DNA from: Streptomyces sp. NBC_01465
GTDB taxonomy: Bacteria; Actinomycetota; Actinomycetes; Streptomycetales; Streptomycetaceae
Assembly: GCF_036227325.1 (NCBI RefSeq)
Contig: NZ_CP109467.1
Span: forward strand, 8,680,001 to 8,744,000
Direction of reading: 5' to 3'
DNA length: 64,000 bases
Part shown: piece after piece, positions 17,775 to 25,714 of the stretch
Numbering within the stretch: the first letter of the stretch is position 1
Layout of the letters: each line of letters opens with the position of its first letter
Position numbers and translations under genes: made by a program
Notes under the pieces: model-generated
Database searches by the model: none
The model's input: the letters and a program-made list of their open reading frames with translations, nothing else
What the model was told of the DNA's origin: nothing

Positions 17775-18686
17775 TCACGCCGGTGGGCGGAGCCAGCCGT
17801 GGTCGCGGGTGGTGCGGGAGGCGACCTGCAGCAGCCGGGCCGTGGCGGGGCGGCCGGTGCCGCCGCGCGTGAGCAGGTGGATCTCGATGGTCGCCGCCGG
17901 GGACAGCGGCCACCACACCAGCCCGGCAGGAAGGCCGGGCAGGGCGGACTCGCCGACGACAGAGACGGCCTCGCCCCGGGCGACGGGCATGTAGGAGGCG
18001 TCGAAGGACAGTTGGCGCTCGAGCAGCCTCGGTGAGATTCCGGCGCGTTCGAAGATGCCGGTGATCGCGTCGTAGTGGCCAGGGTTGTCGCTGCGGCTGT
18101 GGACGAGCACTGTCTTGTCGGCGAGCGCGGTGACGGCGATCTCGTCCGGATCGGCGGCGAGGGGGTGGTCCTCGGCCATGAGTACGCCCTGGGGTTCCAG
18201 GCGCACCAGGGTGCGGACCAGTTGCGGGGTCGGCGGCGGGCACCGGACCAGGCCGGCGTCGAGTGTGCCGTCGGCGACGCCCGCCAGGATCTCGGCGGTG
18301 GGCAGCAACCGCGTGCTGACGCTGATACCGGGATGGGCCTCGGCGAGCGCGGCGAGCAGGGTGGGCGCGGTCTCGTATCCGGTGCTCGCGCTGTAGCCCA
18401 CCGACACGCTGCCGCACTCGCCCGACGCGAAGCCGCGCACGTCCCGCCACAGCCGGTCGGCCTCCTCGCAGAGGGGCGCCCCGCGCTCCATCATGAGCCG
18501 GCCGGCCTCGGTGGGCTCCACCTGCTGAGTGGTGCGCTCCAGCAGTCGTACGCCCAACTCCTGTTCCAGTTGGCGTATTTGGCGACTCAGGGCGGGCTGG
18601 GCGATGTGCAGGCGCTCGGCGGCCCGGGTGAAATTCCGCTCCTCGGCTACGGCGAGGAAGTAACGGAGACGTCGAAGATCTGCCAT
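17775..18686 (-). CDS. LysR-family transcriptional regulator
   Basis: A 303-residue regulator starting MADLRRLRYFLAVAEE. The N-terminal winged HTH (about 1-62) includes RNFTRAAERLHIAQPALSRQ and LEQELGVRLLERT; the LysR_substrate effector domain (about 90-295) follows. It sits between two SnoaL-like genes: gene A downstream on the same strand, gene B divergent from its own start. Both SnoaL promoters carry the same 41-bp element, and copy A lies between this gene and gene B where it could also serve autoregulation. LysR regulators usually bind T-N11-A boxes and need a small effector, which is unknown here. Confidence 0.9.
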   Translation of the reverse strand: MADLRRLRYFLAVAEERNFTRAAERLHIAQPALSRQIRQLEQELGVRLLERTTQQVEPTEAGRLMMERGAPLCEEADRLWRDVRGFASGECGSVSVGYSASTGYETAPTLLAALAEAHPGISVSTRLLPTAEILAGVADGTLDAGLVRCPPPTPQLVRTLVRLEPQGVLMAEDHPLAADPDEIAVTALADKTVLVHSRSDNPGHYDAITGIFERAGISPRLLERQLSFDASYMPVARGEAVSVVGESALPGLPAGLVWWPLSPAATIEIHLLTRGGTGRPATARLLQVASRTTRDHGWLRPPA

Positions 18687-18720
18687 GCCACGCACCCTAC
18701 AACCGCCCTGAACTGGACTT

Positions 18721-18761
18721 ATGCCGGTCTGTTCTGGACCCGGTGCGAACAGGTCTTTCCC
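18721..18761 (+). promoter_or_regulatory. Duplicated upstream element, copy A (facing SnoaL-like gene B)
   Basis: A 41-bp segment ATGCCGGT...GTTCTG...CGAACAGGTCTTTCCC, 32/41 identical and ungapped relative to copy B near 17.7 kb. It lies 73 bp before the SnoaL-like gene B start and 34 bp from the LysR start, so it probably works in both directions. The conserved blocks are at both ends, the variable bases in the middle, as expected for a dimeric regulator site. Confidence 0.65.
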
Positions 18762-18782
18762 TTCCACGGTGGGGGATTCCTA

Positions 18783-18818
18783 GTGTTCGAGGCGTCGGAA
18801 AGCCGACGCCTCGAACAC
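18783..18818. repeat. Perfect 16-bp inverted repeat in the leader of SnoaL-like gene B
   Basis: The arm GTGTTCGAGGCGTCGG (18783-18798), a 4-nt AAAG loop and an exact reverse-complement arm (18803-18818) form a very stable hairpin ending 16 bp before the start codon and just before the AGAAGGG leader. Copy A of the shared element lies 21 bp upstream. It may act as an attenuator, an mRNA-stability stem or a protein site. The paralogous gene A has no equivalent hairpin. Confidence 0.85.
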
Positions 18819-18834
18819 GGAGAAGGGACTCACC

Positions 18835-19248
18835 ATGAACCAGCAGGAAATCACCCGAGCGAGCAAGACAGTTGTCCAGGCGTACATGGACACACTGATG
18901 ACGGGCGACATGGACGCGCTGCGTGACTTCTTCACGCCCGACGCGACCTGGACGCTCGCCGGCGATCTGCCGCTGTCGGGAACGTGGACGGGCCCGGACG
19001 AGATCCTCGGCACGTTCGTGCCGGCGATGGTGGCCCGGCTGGTGCCGGAGTCGATGGAGTTCGAGTTCGAGGGACTGATCGCGGAGGGCGAGCGGGTCCT
19101 CGCCGAATGGAACACCCGGGGCCTGGCGCGGGCAGGCGGCCGCTACGACCAGCACTGCCTGGCGATCTTCACGGTCCGGGAAGGCCGGATCACCGCCGTG
19201 CGTGAGCACTTCGACACCCTCCACGCCAAGACCGTCGTCTTCGCCTGA
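18835..19248 (+). CDS. SnoaL/NTF2-like protein B
   Basis: A 137-residue single-domain SnoaL/NTF2-like protein: N-terminal helix VVQAYMDTLMTGDMDALRDF, then TPDATWTLAGDLPLSGTW, and a C-terminal GRITAVREHFDTLHA strand. It resembles gene A at 17210 in length and in the GDLP-S-TW-GPDE region. It has an AGAAGGG leader and is followed 53 bp later by a quinone-oxidoreductase-like gene on the same strand, probably one transcript. The leader is preceded by a perfect 16-bp hairpin. The ligand or reaction is unknown; the neighbourhood suggests a response to a small electrophile or polyketide-like compound. Confidence 0.83.
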   Translation: MNQQEITRASKTVVQAYMDTLMTGDMDALRDFFTPDATWTLAGDLPLSGTWTGPDEILGTFVPAMVARLVPESMEFEFEGLIAEGERVLAEWNTRGLARAGGRYDQHCLAIFTVREGRITAVREHFDTLHAKTVVFA

Positions 19249-19301
19249 GCCGCACCCCGAGTCCCCTGAACACCCGCGTACTTCAACAGGAGCTGTGAAC
19301 C

Positions 19302-20240
19302 ATGAAGGCCATGCTGCCCGGATCCGCCGCCGATGCCGACAAGCCCGTCGTACTCGGTGAAGTCGCCGAGCCCGAGCCCGCCGCCGGCGAGGCCGTCGTC
19401 GCGGTGGAGGCGTACTCCGTGAACCGGGGCGAGACCTTCCAGCTCGACGGCGGCCTCGACCGCCGCTGGGCAGGATGGCGCCCCGGCAAGGACGTCGCAG
19501 GCACCGTCGTACGGGCGGCCGCCGACGGCACAGGACCAGCGACCGGAACCCGCGTGGTGGCCCACCCGCCGGCGTACGGCTGGGCCGAGCGCGTCACCGT
19601 GCCCACCGCGAACCTGGCCGAACTCCCCAACAGCGTCGACGCCGTGACCGCCGCGGCCCTCCCGCTCGCCGGGATCACCGCACTGCGGCTGCTGCGCGCC
19701 GCCGGCCCGCTCGCCGGCCGCCGCGTCCTGCTCACCGGGGCCAGCGGGGGAGTAGGCCACTACGTGACCGAACTGGTCGCCGCCTCCGGCGCGGACCTCA
19801 CCGCAGTCACCGCCACGGCGGAACGCGGCGCGCAACTCCTCCAGCTCGGCGCCACCGAACTGGTCACGTCGGCGGCCGACGCGACAGGCCTGTACGACGT
19901 GGTGCTGGAATCGGTCGGCGGGGCCTCCCTGCCCGCCGCGCTGGCCCGCCTGGAGCCGGGCGGGCTGCTGGTCTGGTTCGGCCAGGCCAGCCGCGAGCCC
20001 GTGACGCTCGACTTCTTCGACTTCTTCAAGGGGCCGAACCAGGCGCGCATCGCGCACTTCGACTACACGGCAGCGGACACGACGTACGGCCAGGACCTGA
20101 CAGCGCTGGTCCGCCTGGTGGCCGCAGGCCGCCTGCACCCCGAGATCGGCACCGTACGCGACTGGAGCCGCACCGCCGACGTCATCACCGAACTGCGCGG
20201 CCGGAGGATCCGCGGCAACGCAGTCCTTACCGTCGGCTGA
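19302..20240 (+). CDS. Zinc-independent NADPH:quinone oxidoreductase-like MDR protein
   Basis: A 312-residue MDR-family oxidoreductase lacking the structural-zinc Cys cluster. The GroES-like N-terminal domain (EAYSVNRGETFQLDGG, WRPGKDVAGTVV) is followed by the NADPH-binding motif LLTGASGGVGHYVTEL, in the AxxGxxG style of quinone reductases. The family reduces quinones or alpha,beta-unsaturated carbonyls with NADPH in the cytosol. It follows SnoaL-like gene B with an AGGAGC leader and probably belongs to the LysR-controlled unit. It ends 16 bp from the end of the convergent S41 protease gene. Confidence 0.87.
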   Translation: MKAMLPGSAADADKPVVLGEVAEPEPAAGEAVVAVEAYSVNRGETFQLDGGLDRRWAGWRPGKDVAGTVVRAAADGTGPATGTRVVAHPPAYGWAERVTVPTANLAELPNSVDAVTAAALPLAGITALRLLRAAGPLAGRRVLLTGASGGVGHYVTELVAASGADLTAVTATAERGAQLLQLGATELVTSAADATGLYDVVLESVGGASLPAALARLEPGGLLVWFGQASREPVTLDFFDFFKGPNQARIAHFDYTAADTTYGQDLTALVRLVAAGRLHPEIGTVRDWSRTADVITELRGRRIRGNAVLTVG

Positions 20241-20256
20241 TGCGGCGGCGATCAGT

Positions 20257-21615
20257 TCAAGTGCCGACCGGCGACGAGGACTGACGCAGCAGGGCGAGGG
20301 CCGCGTCGAAGGCCGAGTCGCGGTCCTTCGCGAACTCCTCGTCGGTGAAGACGGGCGTGCGGACGTTCGGCGGGATGCCCGTGCCGTCGTACGTCGTCCC
20401 CGAGCGGTTGAGGAACAGCTCGTTCGGCAGCCAGACCTCCATGCCGTTGGGGAGCGTGCGCGTGAGGGTGTCGGAGAAGACGCCCTGCGTGGGCTGCCCG
20501 ATGCGCACCGTGGTGCCGGGCCGGTCGATGAGCGCCTGGGTGAACGTCTCGCCCGCACTGACCGTCGACCCGCCGGTGAGCACGGCGATCGGGCCCGTGT
20601 AGCGCGGTACGCCGTGTGCGGGCCGCACAGCGATGGGCTGCGGGCGCGTGTACTGCGTGCGCTTGCGGTACGCGGTGTACGGGGTGTCCGTGAGGCGCTC
20701 CGCGATGTGCAGGCCGAGCGAGTCGTAGCCGCCGCCGTTGATCCGCAGATCGATGACCAGGCCCTTGAGGGAGTGTGTCCGGCGCTCGGTCAGCACGGCG
20801 TTCAGCGCCTTGTCGAGCTCCGCGAGGTGGACGGCGTACGACCGCTCGTCGCCCGCGTATCCGGCGAATCCGGAGATTCGCAGATACCCCTGCCCGCCGG
20901 GCAGGTCCGCGTAGCCGATACGGCCGTCCGCGAACCGGCGCAGTTCGCGGCCGCCGAGGTCGCGGCGTTCCACGAACTCCTGCACTTTGGCGTCCAGTTC
21001 GGGTCCTGGCACGACCGTGCCGGGGCGGCCCTGCCCGAAGTGCCGGTCGCCGTCGATGACCGCGACGTGCGCGTCGTACAGCGGCTTCACCATCCCGGTG
21101 AACAGGGCGAAGAGTTCGTCGCGCGTGGTGTCGGCGTGCACTCGGGGTCGGTATGTGTCCCGGACCGCGTGCCAGTCGATGCCCTTGGCGGCGAAGAACG
21201 GGTAGTTCTCTTCGAAGGACTGCCAGAAGACGTCGAACGCCGTCACCGGGTCGTTCGGCAGCGGCCGCGTGCAGACCTCCGGCAGATGCGCCAGCCGGTG
21301 CAGTTCGCGGTGGCCGGGCGAGCCGGACAGGCTCAGTGTCCCCGGGCGTACGGTGAGAACGGTCCCTTCGGAGTCGGTGTAGGTGCCGGGGCCGGTGCGC
21401 CGTGCGGTGTCGCCCAGCACACAGCCGGCCCGGGACGTCTGGTACTCCCGCAGCCGCCCGTCCGCGATCGACAGCACCGTGCCGTAGCCGTCCACACGCC
21501 AGACGCCCTCGGAACCCGTGGTCCCGGTCGCCGCCGCGGGCGTCACGGCGACTGTTCCCCCGATCAGCGCGAGTGTCACGATCGCCGTCGCAGCCCTGGA
21601 AGTCCTGTGTCGCAC
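20257..21615 (-). CDS. Secreted S41-family (C-terminal-processing-type) serine peptidase
   Basis: A 452-residue secreted protein: a signal peptide (about 1-29, MRHRTSRAAT through TPAAA) precedes an extracellular N-terminal region and the S41 peptidase core (about 230-430). The core has LKGLVIDLRINGGG and the nucleophile Ser353 in GGSTVSAGETF, followed by GQPTQGVFSD. S41 enzymes (Tsp/CtpA/tricorn core) use a Ser-Lys/His arrangement to cut exported peptides; a PDZ domain is not evident, which fits the short tricorn-like peptidases common in Streptomyces. It is single-gene, with no clear operon partners. The natural substrate is unknown. Confidence 0.87.
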   Translation of the reverse strand: MRHRTSRAATAIVTLALIGGTVAVTPAAATGTTGSEGVWRVDGYGTVLSIADGRLREYQTSRAGCVLGDTARRTGPGTYTDSEGTVLTVRPGTLSLSGSPGHRELHRLAHLPEVCTRPLPNDPVTAFDVFWQSFEENYPFFAAKGIDWHAVRDTYRPRVHADTTRDELFALFTGMVKPLYDAHVAVIDGDRHFGQGRPGTVVPGPELDAKVQEFVERRDLGGRELRRFADGRIGYADLPGGQGYLRISGFAGYAGDERSYAVHLAELDKALNAVLTERRTHSLKGLVIDLRINGGGYDSLGLHIAERLTDTPYTAYRKRTQYTRPQPIAVRPAHGVPRYTGPIAVLTGGSTVSAGETFTQALIDRPGTTVRIGQPTQGVFSDTLTRTLPNGMEVWLPNELFLNRSGTTYDGTGIPPNVRTPVFTDEEFAKDRDSAFDAALALLRQSSSPVGT

Positions 21616-21779
21616 CGCGGTGTCCTCTCCCCGTACGCATCACTGCCTGACGCCTCCGACGATGGCCGATGGGACGTCAGGGAACCATCCGGCGGCCCGG
21701 TTGATCGACAGGGGGGTTAACCCGACCGCCCGTACGGCGCAGACGGGGTACGGACCGGTAGAGCGGCTAAGGTGCCGCC

Positions 21780-22175
21780 ATGTCGCGCCCCCGAGAGACC
21801 AAGCACCGTATCGTCACGACGTTCCAGCGCCGGGTCGCCAACCCGCTGTCGACCCGCTTGCCGGGCCAAGCGGTTGTCGAGACCACCGGCCGCACCTCCG
21901 GCCTGCCGCGCCGCACCCCGGTCGGCGGGCGCCGCGTCGGCGACACTTTCTGGCTCGTCTCGGAGTTCGGCTTCACGTCGCAGTACGTGCGCAACATCCA
22001 GGCCGATCCGACGGTCCGCATCCGCCTGCGCGGCCGCTGGCACCATGGCACCGCGCACCTGCTCCCCGAGGACGATGCCCGAGCCCGGCTCAAGCAGCTT
22101 CCCCGCTACAACAGCGCCGCAGTGCGCGTCTTCGGTACCCAACTCCTGACGATCCGGATCGACTTGACCGACTGA
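21780..22175 (+). CDS. Deazaflavin (F420)-dependent nitroreductase-family protein
   Basis: A 131-residue protein of the DDN/F420H2-dependent oxidoreductase split beta-barrel family. It carries VVETTGRTSGLPRRTPVGG and WLVSEFGFTSQYVRNI, followed by NIQADPTVRIRLRGRWH, all typical of the family, which is largely restricted to F420-producing actinobacteria and chloroflexi. The family reduces quinones, furans, biliverdin or nitro compounds with F420H2 or FMN. It is a single cistron; the substrate cannot be inferred from its neighbours. Confidence 0.87.
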   Translation: MSRPRETKHRIVTTFQRRVANPLSTRLPGQAVVETTGRTSGLPRRTPVGGRRVGDTFWLVSEFGFTSQYVRNIQADPTVRIRLRGRWHHGTAHLLPEDDARARLKQLPRYNSAAVRVFGTQLLTIRIDLTD

Positions 22176-22358
22176 GCAACCTCCCGACGGGCAGTGCCGG
22201 AGGGCGGTGGGACCGACGGCCACGCCACTCCCACTCCGGTCCGTCCGCGACCGGGCCGGGGACAGAGAAGGAGAACACCCCGCCGGAGTGAGGGCTCGAC
22301 GGATCTCCTGGGCCGCCGCAGCATTGATGAGACATAGGGTTCACTTCCAGAACGCGGC

Positions 22359-22740
22359 CTAACCGCTGTGCCCGGCGCACCGGGAGACACGCTCCGTCGC
22401 GGTGTGGCTCATCCAACGGGCCTCGATCTCACGTCCGTTGGGGAGCATGTGCCGGGCCGGCCCGTCGGCAGGGACGAAACCGACGCGGGCCAGCGACCGT
22501 GCCGAAGCGATGTTCGCCGACTCGTGCCCGGCTCGCACGGTGCGCAGGCCCAGATGCTGGTGACCGAGGACCGTCGCGGCCCAGAACAGCTCCGCGCCGA
22601 GCCCCTGTCCTCGCGCATGGGGCGCCAGCTGCCCGCCGATCTCCCCAGTGTCGGTGTCGATCCCCGCGCTCCCCGCATATCTGCCGTCGTCCAGACGGAC
22701 GCAGAGCAACTGCCTTTTCAGGGAGCCCGGTTCTGTGACT
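22359..22740 (-). pseudogene. GNAT N-acetyltransferase, N terminus removed by an IS605-type insertion
   Basis: The reverse-strand frame encodes the C-terminal two-thirds of a GNAT enzyme: LLCVRLDDGRYAGSAGIDT, then the acetyl-CoA pyrophosphate-loop region APHARGQGLGAELF, and ESANIASARSLARVGF. Normal GNATs have another 45 or so residues before this point. The frame instead runs into the right end of the IS200/IS605 element at about 22740. The missing N-terminal part is not found at the other end of the element, so more than a simple insertion has occurred. The product is probably non-functional. Confidence 0.8.
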
Positions 22741-22743
22741 CCT

Positions 22744-22950
22744 CCACCCCCTGAAGGGGGTGGCTTCTCGCTATGCCTGGTTGGCATTGCGATGGACCAG
22801 CCCGGCCCGTAGAACGTTGGTTGCTCCGACTTCGTCGGCGTGCGCCTGATGGTCGCACGAGACGCAGTGGAACTTTTCCTGTGTGGGCCGGTTCTCCTTC
22901 GCGGTGTGCCCGCATTGGGGGCACTGGCGGGAGGTGTTGCGGGGGTCCAC
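22744..22950 (-). ncRNA. Predicted omegaRNA (reRNA) region of element 1
   Basis: TnpB proteins of IS200/IS605 elements use a guide RNA transcribed from the 3' part of tnpB through the right end, with the guide read from flanking DNA. The tnpB 3' end and the right-end hairpin here are intact and collinear, so an omegaRNA is expected. Its guide would come from the GNAT gene DNA flanking the right end. The 5' boundary is not visible and is only estimated. Confidence 0.4.
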
Positions 22951-23994
22951 GGCGATTGCTTCTCGTCCGGCGCTTTCAGCCTTGGCGTGCAGGATCGTCA
23001 GGAACACCCCCCAACCGGCGTCGGCTATCGCCCGGTTGAGCCCGGACTTGGCTGCGGCCCCGTTAGGCAGGAACGCGCCCGGATGGTCGGGGTCGGGTTT
23101 CGGCTGGGCGGTCTTGCTCATGTTGCGGATCTTGAGGTCTTCGTGCGCGATGACGTCGTGCTCACGGACCAGGTCGAGCGCGGTCTTGTGCGCGTGGTCG
23201 AGTCGCTGGCGTCGCACCTTGCCGTGCAGGGCTGCGACGCGTTCGACGGCCCGTTGGTGGTTGCGGGTGCGGTGGTGCGCCCTGCAACGCGGGTAGCGGC
23301 TCAGCGCCCGTTGTGCTGCTTGGAGCTTCGCGGCTGCATTGCGGGCATGACGCGGGTTTTTGATGTGCGCGCCGTTGGAGTCGGTCAGGAACGAGGCGAT
23401 GCCCATGTCGATGCCGACCACGCTGCCTGTCGTGGGCAGCGGTTGGGGCCGGGCCTGTTCGGCGGTGAGCACGACGAACCATTTCCGGCCCTCGCGCTTG
23501 ACCGAGACGGTCTTGACCTTGCCGACCACCGGCCTGTGCTGGTTGACCTTGACGTGACCGACGCCTTGGAAGCGGACGCGGGTGACGGGGTCGTGCGCGG
23601 TGGCATCCCACCGGCAGCCGTCGCCGTCCTTGGGGAAGTCCACCGTGTCGAACCACATTGCGCCACGAAAGCGCGGATAGCCCGGTGCATCACCGGCCTT
23701 GATCCGGCGGAAGAACGCGGCGAATGCCTTGTCCAGGCGGCGCAAGGTGGCCTGCTGCGAGCTGAATGACCAGCGGCCGTGACGCTCGGGGTCGAAGGCG
23801 CGGATCTCCTTGAGCTGCGCGGACTGCTGTCCGTACGTGATGCTCGTCCTGGAGACGTGCCGGTAGGCGTCGCGACGCTCTTGGAGTGCGCCGTTGTAGA
23901 GGCCGCAGTGATCGCGCAGCATCTCGCCCAGCGCGATCGTCTGGCGCACGGTGGGCCGCATGAGGAATTTGTACGCACGGATCATCTGGCCCAC
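22771..23994 (-). CDS. tnpB: TnpB, RNA-guided RuvC nuclease of IS605-type element 1
   Basis: A 407-residue TnpB. The RuvC triad is complete: Asp196 (GIDMGIASFL), Glu285 (AHEDLKIRNM) and Asp387 (HADEVGATNVL). The zinc ribbon is present as Cys358/Cys361 and Cys377/Cys380 (CPQCGH, CVSCDH). The start may be the GTG at 23994 or the ATG three codons later. TnpB is not the transposase but an omegaRNA-guided DNA nuclease, ancestral to Cas12, that helps retain the element. It is divergent from the tnpA remnant. The reading frame is intact and so are all catalytic residues, making activity plausible. Confidence 0.9.
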   Translation of the reverse strand: MGQMIRAYKFLMRPTVRQTIALGEMLRDHCGLYNGALQERRDAYRHVSRTSITYGQQSAQLKEIRAFDPERHGRWSFSSQQATLRRLDKAFAAFFRRIKAGDAPGYPRFRGAMWFDTVDFPKDGDGCRWDATAHDPVTRVRFQGVGHVKVNQHRPVVGKVKTVSVKREGRKWFVVLTAEQARPQPLPTTGSVVGIDMGIASFLTDSNGAHIKNPRHARNAAAKLQAAQRALSRYPRCRAHHRTRNHQRAVERVAALHGKVRRQRLDHAHKTALDLVREHDVIAHEDLKIRNMSKTAQPKPDPDHPGAFLPNGAAAKSGLNRAIADAGWGVFLTILHAKAESAGREAIAVDPRNTSRQCPQCGHTAKENRPTQEKFHCVSCDHQAHADEVGATNVLRAGLVHRNANQA

Positions 23995-24036
23995 CCCTTC
24001 CCGCAGTTGTTTCGTTGGCCATACTGCGCGTGGTGT

Positions 24037-24216
24037 ATGTCACCACGCTGGGAACAAAATACCGATATCCGCCGGGGCCGTCACGTCGTCTCCACCCTCC
24101 ACGTTCACTTGGTTTTCGTGACCAAGTACCGGCGCGAGGTCTTCAACGACGAGATGCTGACCCGCTGCACCGCCATCAGCTCACCTGACGGAGAAGGTAA
24201 ACCGACCTGCACCTGA
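24037..24216 (+). pseudogene. tnpA: IS200-type TnpA transposase fragment
   Basis: Starts MSPRWEQNTDIRRGR and continues with the HUH-transposase N-terminal strand LHVHLVFVTKYRREVF, then DEMLTRC. After about 47 residues it departs from the family and ends in a short unrelated tail. The HUH motif, catalytic Tyr and most of the protein are missing compared with the 140-residue homolog at 31855-32283. It is divergent from tnpB with a 42-bp gap. Inactive. Confidence 0.8.
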
Positions 24217-24224
24217 ACCGTGAC

Positions 24225-24370
24225 TCAGGTGAGGAACTGTCCGGAGGAGAGGGTTCCAAGATTTTCGTAGGCATTGTCGTCGTTACCGTGGACAGCCCGG
24301 CTACTCGATTCCCACCCGTTGCGTCGGTTGACGCAGCTGCGCGTGGGACTCGCTTCTTCGGGCCGGCCCG
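24225..24370 (-). pseudogene. Possible C-terminal tail of another TnpB
   Basis: Reverse-strand coding-like sequence reading NRRNGWESS ... NDDNAYENLGTLSSGQFLT followed by TGA resembles the variable tails at the C terminus of streptomycete IS605-type TnpB proteins. No zinc ribbon or RuvC part remains. The identification is from memory of such tails and is weak. Confidence 0.3.
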
Positions 24371-24378
24371 GCACTCTG

Positions 24379-24828
24379 CTAACGGGCGTTGCCGGCGGCG
24401 AGGGTGGCGACGGACTTTTGGATGCGCCGCTGGCGTGTTGCTTCGGTTTTGGCGCCTTCGATCGACAGGACGTGCGCGCGGCGGTTGCTGTAGGAAAGGG
24501 CGTCGAAGAAGCGTCGGGCCGCCGGTTCGGCGTCCAGAGCTGCGGCGAAGTCGGCGGGGACGGTGACTTGGCGGGGTTCGGTGTCCAGGTGGAGCTCGAT
24601 CTCGATGACGTCCCCGCCGCTGATGCCGGTCTGCTGGCGGACATCGGCGTTCAGGCCGAGCATGTAGGTGCCGTTCATCGGGGCCACTGAGTTCCGGAAG
24701 GTGTGGTCCCCGATGGTGACGCGGACCTTCGGTCGCTTTCCGCCGCCGAGTGCCTCGACGACCTCGGGCGGGACGGCGACACCGGTCGCGGTCTTTCCGG
24801 CGAGCAGGACGGTGGTCTGGAACTTCAT
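24379..24828 (-). CDS. YdeI/OmpD-associated-family protein (DUF1905)
   Basis: A 149-residue protein. The DUF1905 beta-barrel half (about 1-90) has LAGKTATGVAVPPEVVEALGGGKRPKVRVTI within it, and the YdeI/OmdA helical half (about 95-140) has DFAAALDAEPAARRFFDALSYSNRR in outline. The family is widespread in bacteria and small; its biochemical role is not established. It looks intact and monocistronic, with a GGGAGA leader. It lies among decayed transposon sequence on both sides, so it may be passenger DNA. Confidence 0.85.
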   Translation of the reverse strand: MKFQTTVLLAGKTATGVAVPPEVVEALGGGKRPKVRVTIGDHTFRNSVAPMNGTYMLGLNADVRQQTGISGGDVIEIELHLDTEPRQVTVPADFAAALDAEPAARRFFDALSYSNRRAHVLSIEGAKTEATRQRRIQKSVATLAAGNAR

Positions 24829-24843
24829 GGCGGATCTCCCTGT

Positions 24844-25254
24844 TCATGGGGAAAGCGACGACCTCTTCGGGTGAAGGGTTCTGCGTGTGCCGTTCACCAG
24901 TTCAGACGGTGCTGTACAGCAGAACTCATCGCCCCCGGGCCGCGCATGCCGTCGAGTAACTGGGTTCGTCTGGTTAGCCAGGTTGCGATCTCGTCGACGA
25001 CCGCAGGGTCGACGTGCCCCGGCCGCCGCGATATCGCCCGACCGCAGTTCGGCCGCCAGGTAGGAGAACACGCACACCTCCAGGTGGAGGGAGCGGCATT
25101 CTCCCTGGGTGAAGGAATTCGCAGCGTCGTTCGCGGCCACCTCCCCGGCACGCAGTTTGGTGGCCATTGGGGCGTTCCGCGCGTACCAGGTGCCGGGGCC
25201 GTACAAGGTGCCGTAGCGCAGGACCACATGGTCGGGCAGTTCAGCCCATCGCAC
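24844..25254 (-). pseudogene. Epimerase fragment joined to a Tn3-type transposase fragment
   Basis: A reverse-strand frame begins with an NAD-dependent epimerase segment (VVLRYGTLYGPGTWYAR, then LRAGEVAANDAANSF). It then abruptly changes to CVFSYLAAELRSGDIA, a phrase typical of Tn3-family TnpA (normally followed by the GS-Y-W-QL block). Other coding-like pieces continue in a second frame (GHVDPAVVDEIATWLTRRTQ). No intact gene is present; this is a recombination scar between unrelated genes. Confidence 0.6.
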
Positions 25255-25355
25255 TCTCCAGGGCCTGTACCTCGCGGATGGTAGTGGTGCGTGGCTCGGC
25301 GGTGGTGAGATCCAGCGTTAACTGCCGGCGGAGGTCGCGGGGCCCTTGTTAGATG

Positions 25356-25373
25356 TTTAGCTAAGATGCTAAA
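25356..25373. promoter_or_regulatory. Candidate ArsR-family operator
   Basis: An inverted repeat TTTAGC-TAAGAT-GCTAAA sits 9 bp before the ArsR-type start codon, in an AT-rich patch unlike the surroundings. Position and symmetry suit autorepression. Confidence 0.55.
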
Positions 25374-25381
25374 TAAAAGGC

Positions 25382-25714
25382 ATGACAGAAGCTCAGGACG
25401 AGGCAGGAGCCTTCCGTGCTCTCGCCGATCCGACGAGGCGCCAGATCCTCGAGGACCTTAGAGGCGGTGAGCTCGCGGCTGGCGTCATCGCCGCCAGATT
25501 CGCGATCAGCGCACCTTCCATCTCACGACATCTCGGTGTGCTCAAGGGAGCCGGACTGGTCACCGAGCGACGGGAGGGCAACCGGATTGTCTACGCGCTC
25601 GCCGAGGACCGCCTGGCCACCTGCATCGGTCGGTTCCTCAGCGCCGTCTGCCCCGAGCAGTTCGTGCTTCGCCACACCAAATGGCGCCCTGGGGTGCAGA
25701 GCGAGGGATCATGA
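25382..25714 (+). CDS. ArsR-family HTH repressor
   Basis: A 110-residue winged-helix regulator of the ArsR/SmtB type. ALADPTRRQILEDL and SAPSISRHLGVLKGAGLVTERREGNRIVYAL-like sequence fill the HTH and wing. No cysteine pair typical of metal-sensing ArsR is seen near the HTH, so a non-metal signal is likely, as in SdpR/YczG-like members. The AAAAGG leader is overlapped by the predicted operator. Its stop overlaps the next start (ATGA), so it is translationally coupled to the DUF2071 gene, which it probably co-regulates. Confidence 0.9.
   Translation: MTEAQDEAGAFRALADPTRRQILEDLRGGELAAGVIAARFAISAPSISRHLGVLKGAGLVTERREGNRIVYALAEDRLATCIGRFLSAVCPEQFVLRHTKWRPGVQSEGS

Larger units (their letters stand above)
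22741..24228. mobile_element. IS200/IS605-type element 1 (RE - tnpB - partial tnpA)
   Basis: The element has a right-end hairpin CCACCCCC-TGAA-GGGGGTGG just after the tnpB stop, an intact tnpB on the reverse strand, and a truncated divergent tnpA. It interrupts the GNAT gene on its left. The exact left end is unclear because tnpA has lost its middle, but the GACCTGCAC sequence after the truncated tnpA matches the end of tnpA in element 2. With its TnpA broken it can move only if complemented; TnpB may remain active as an RNA-guided nuclease. Confidence 0.75.
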
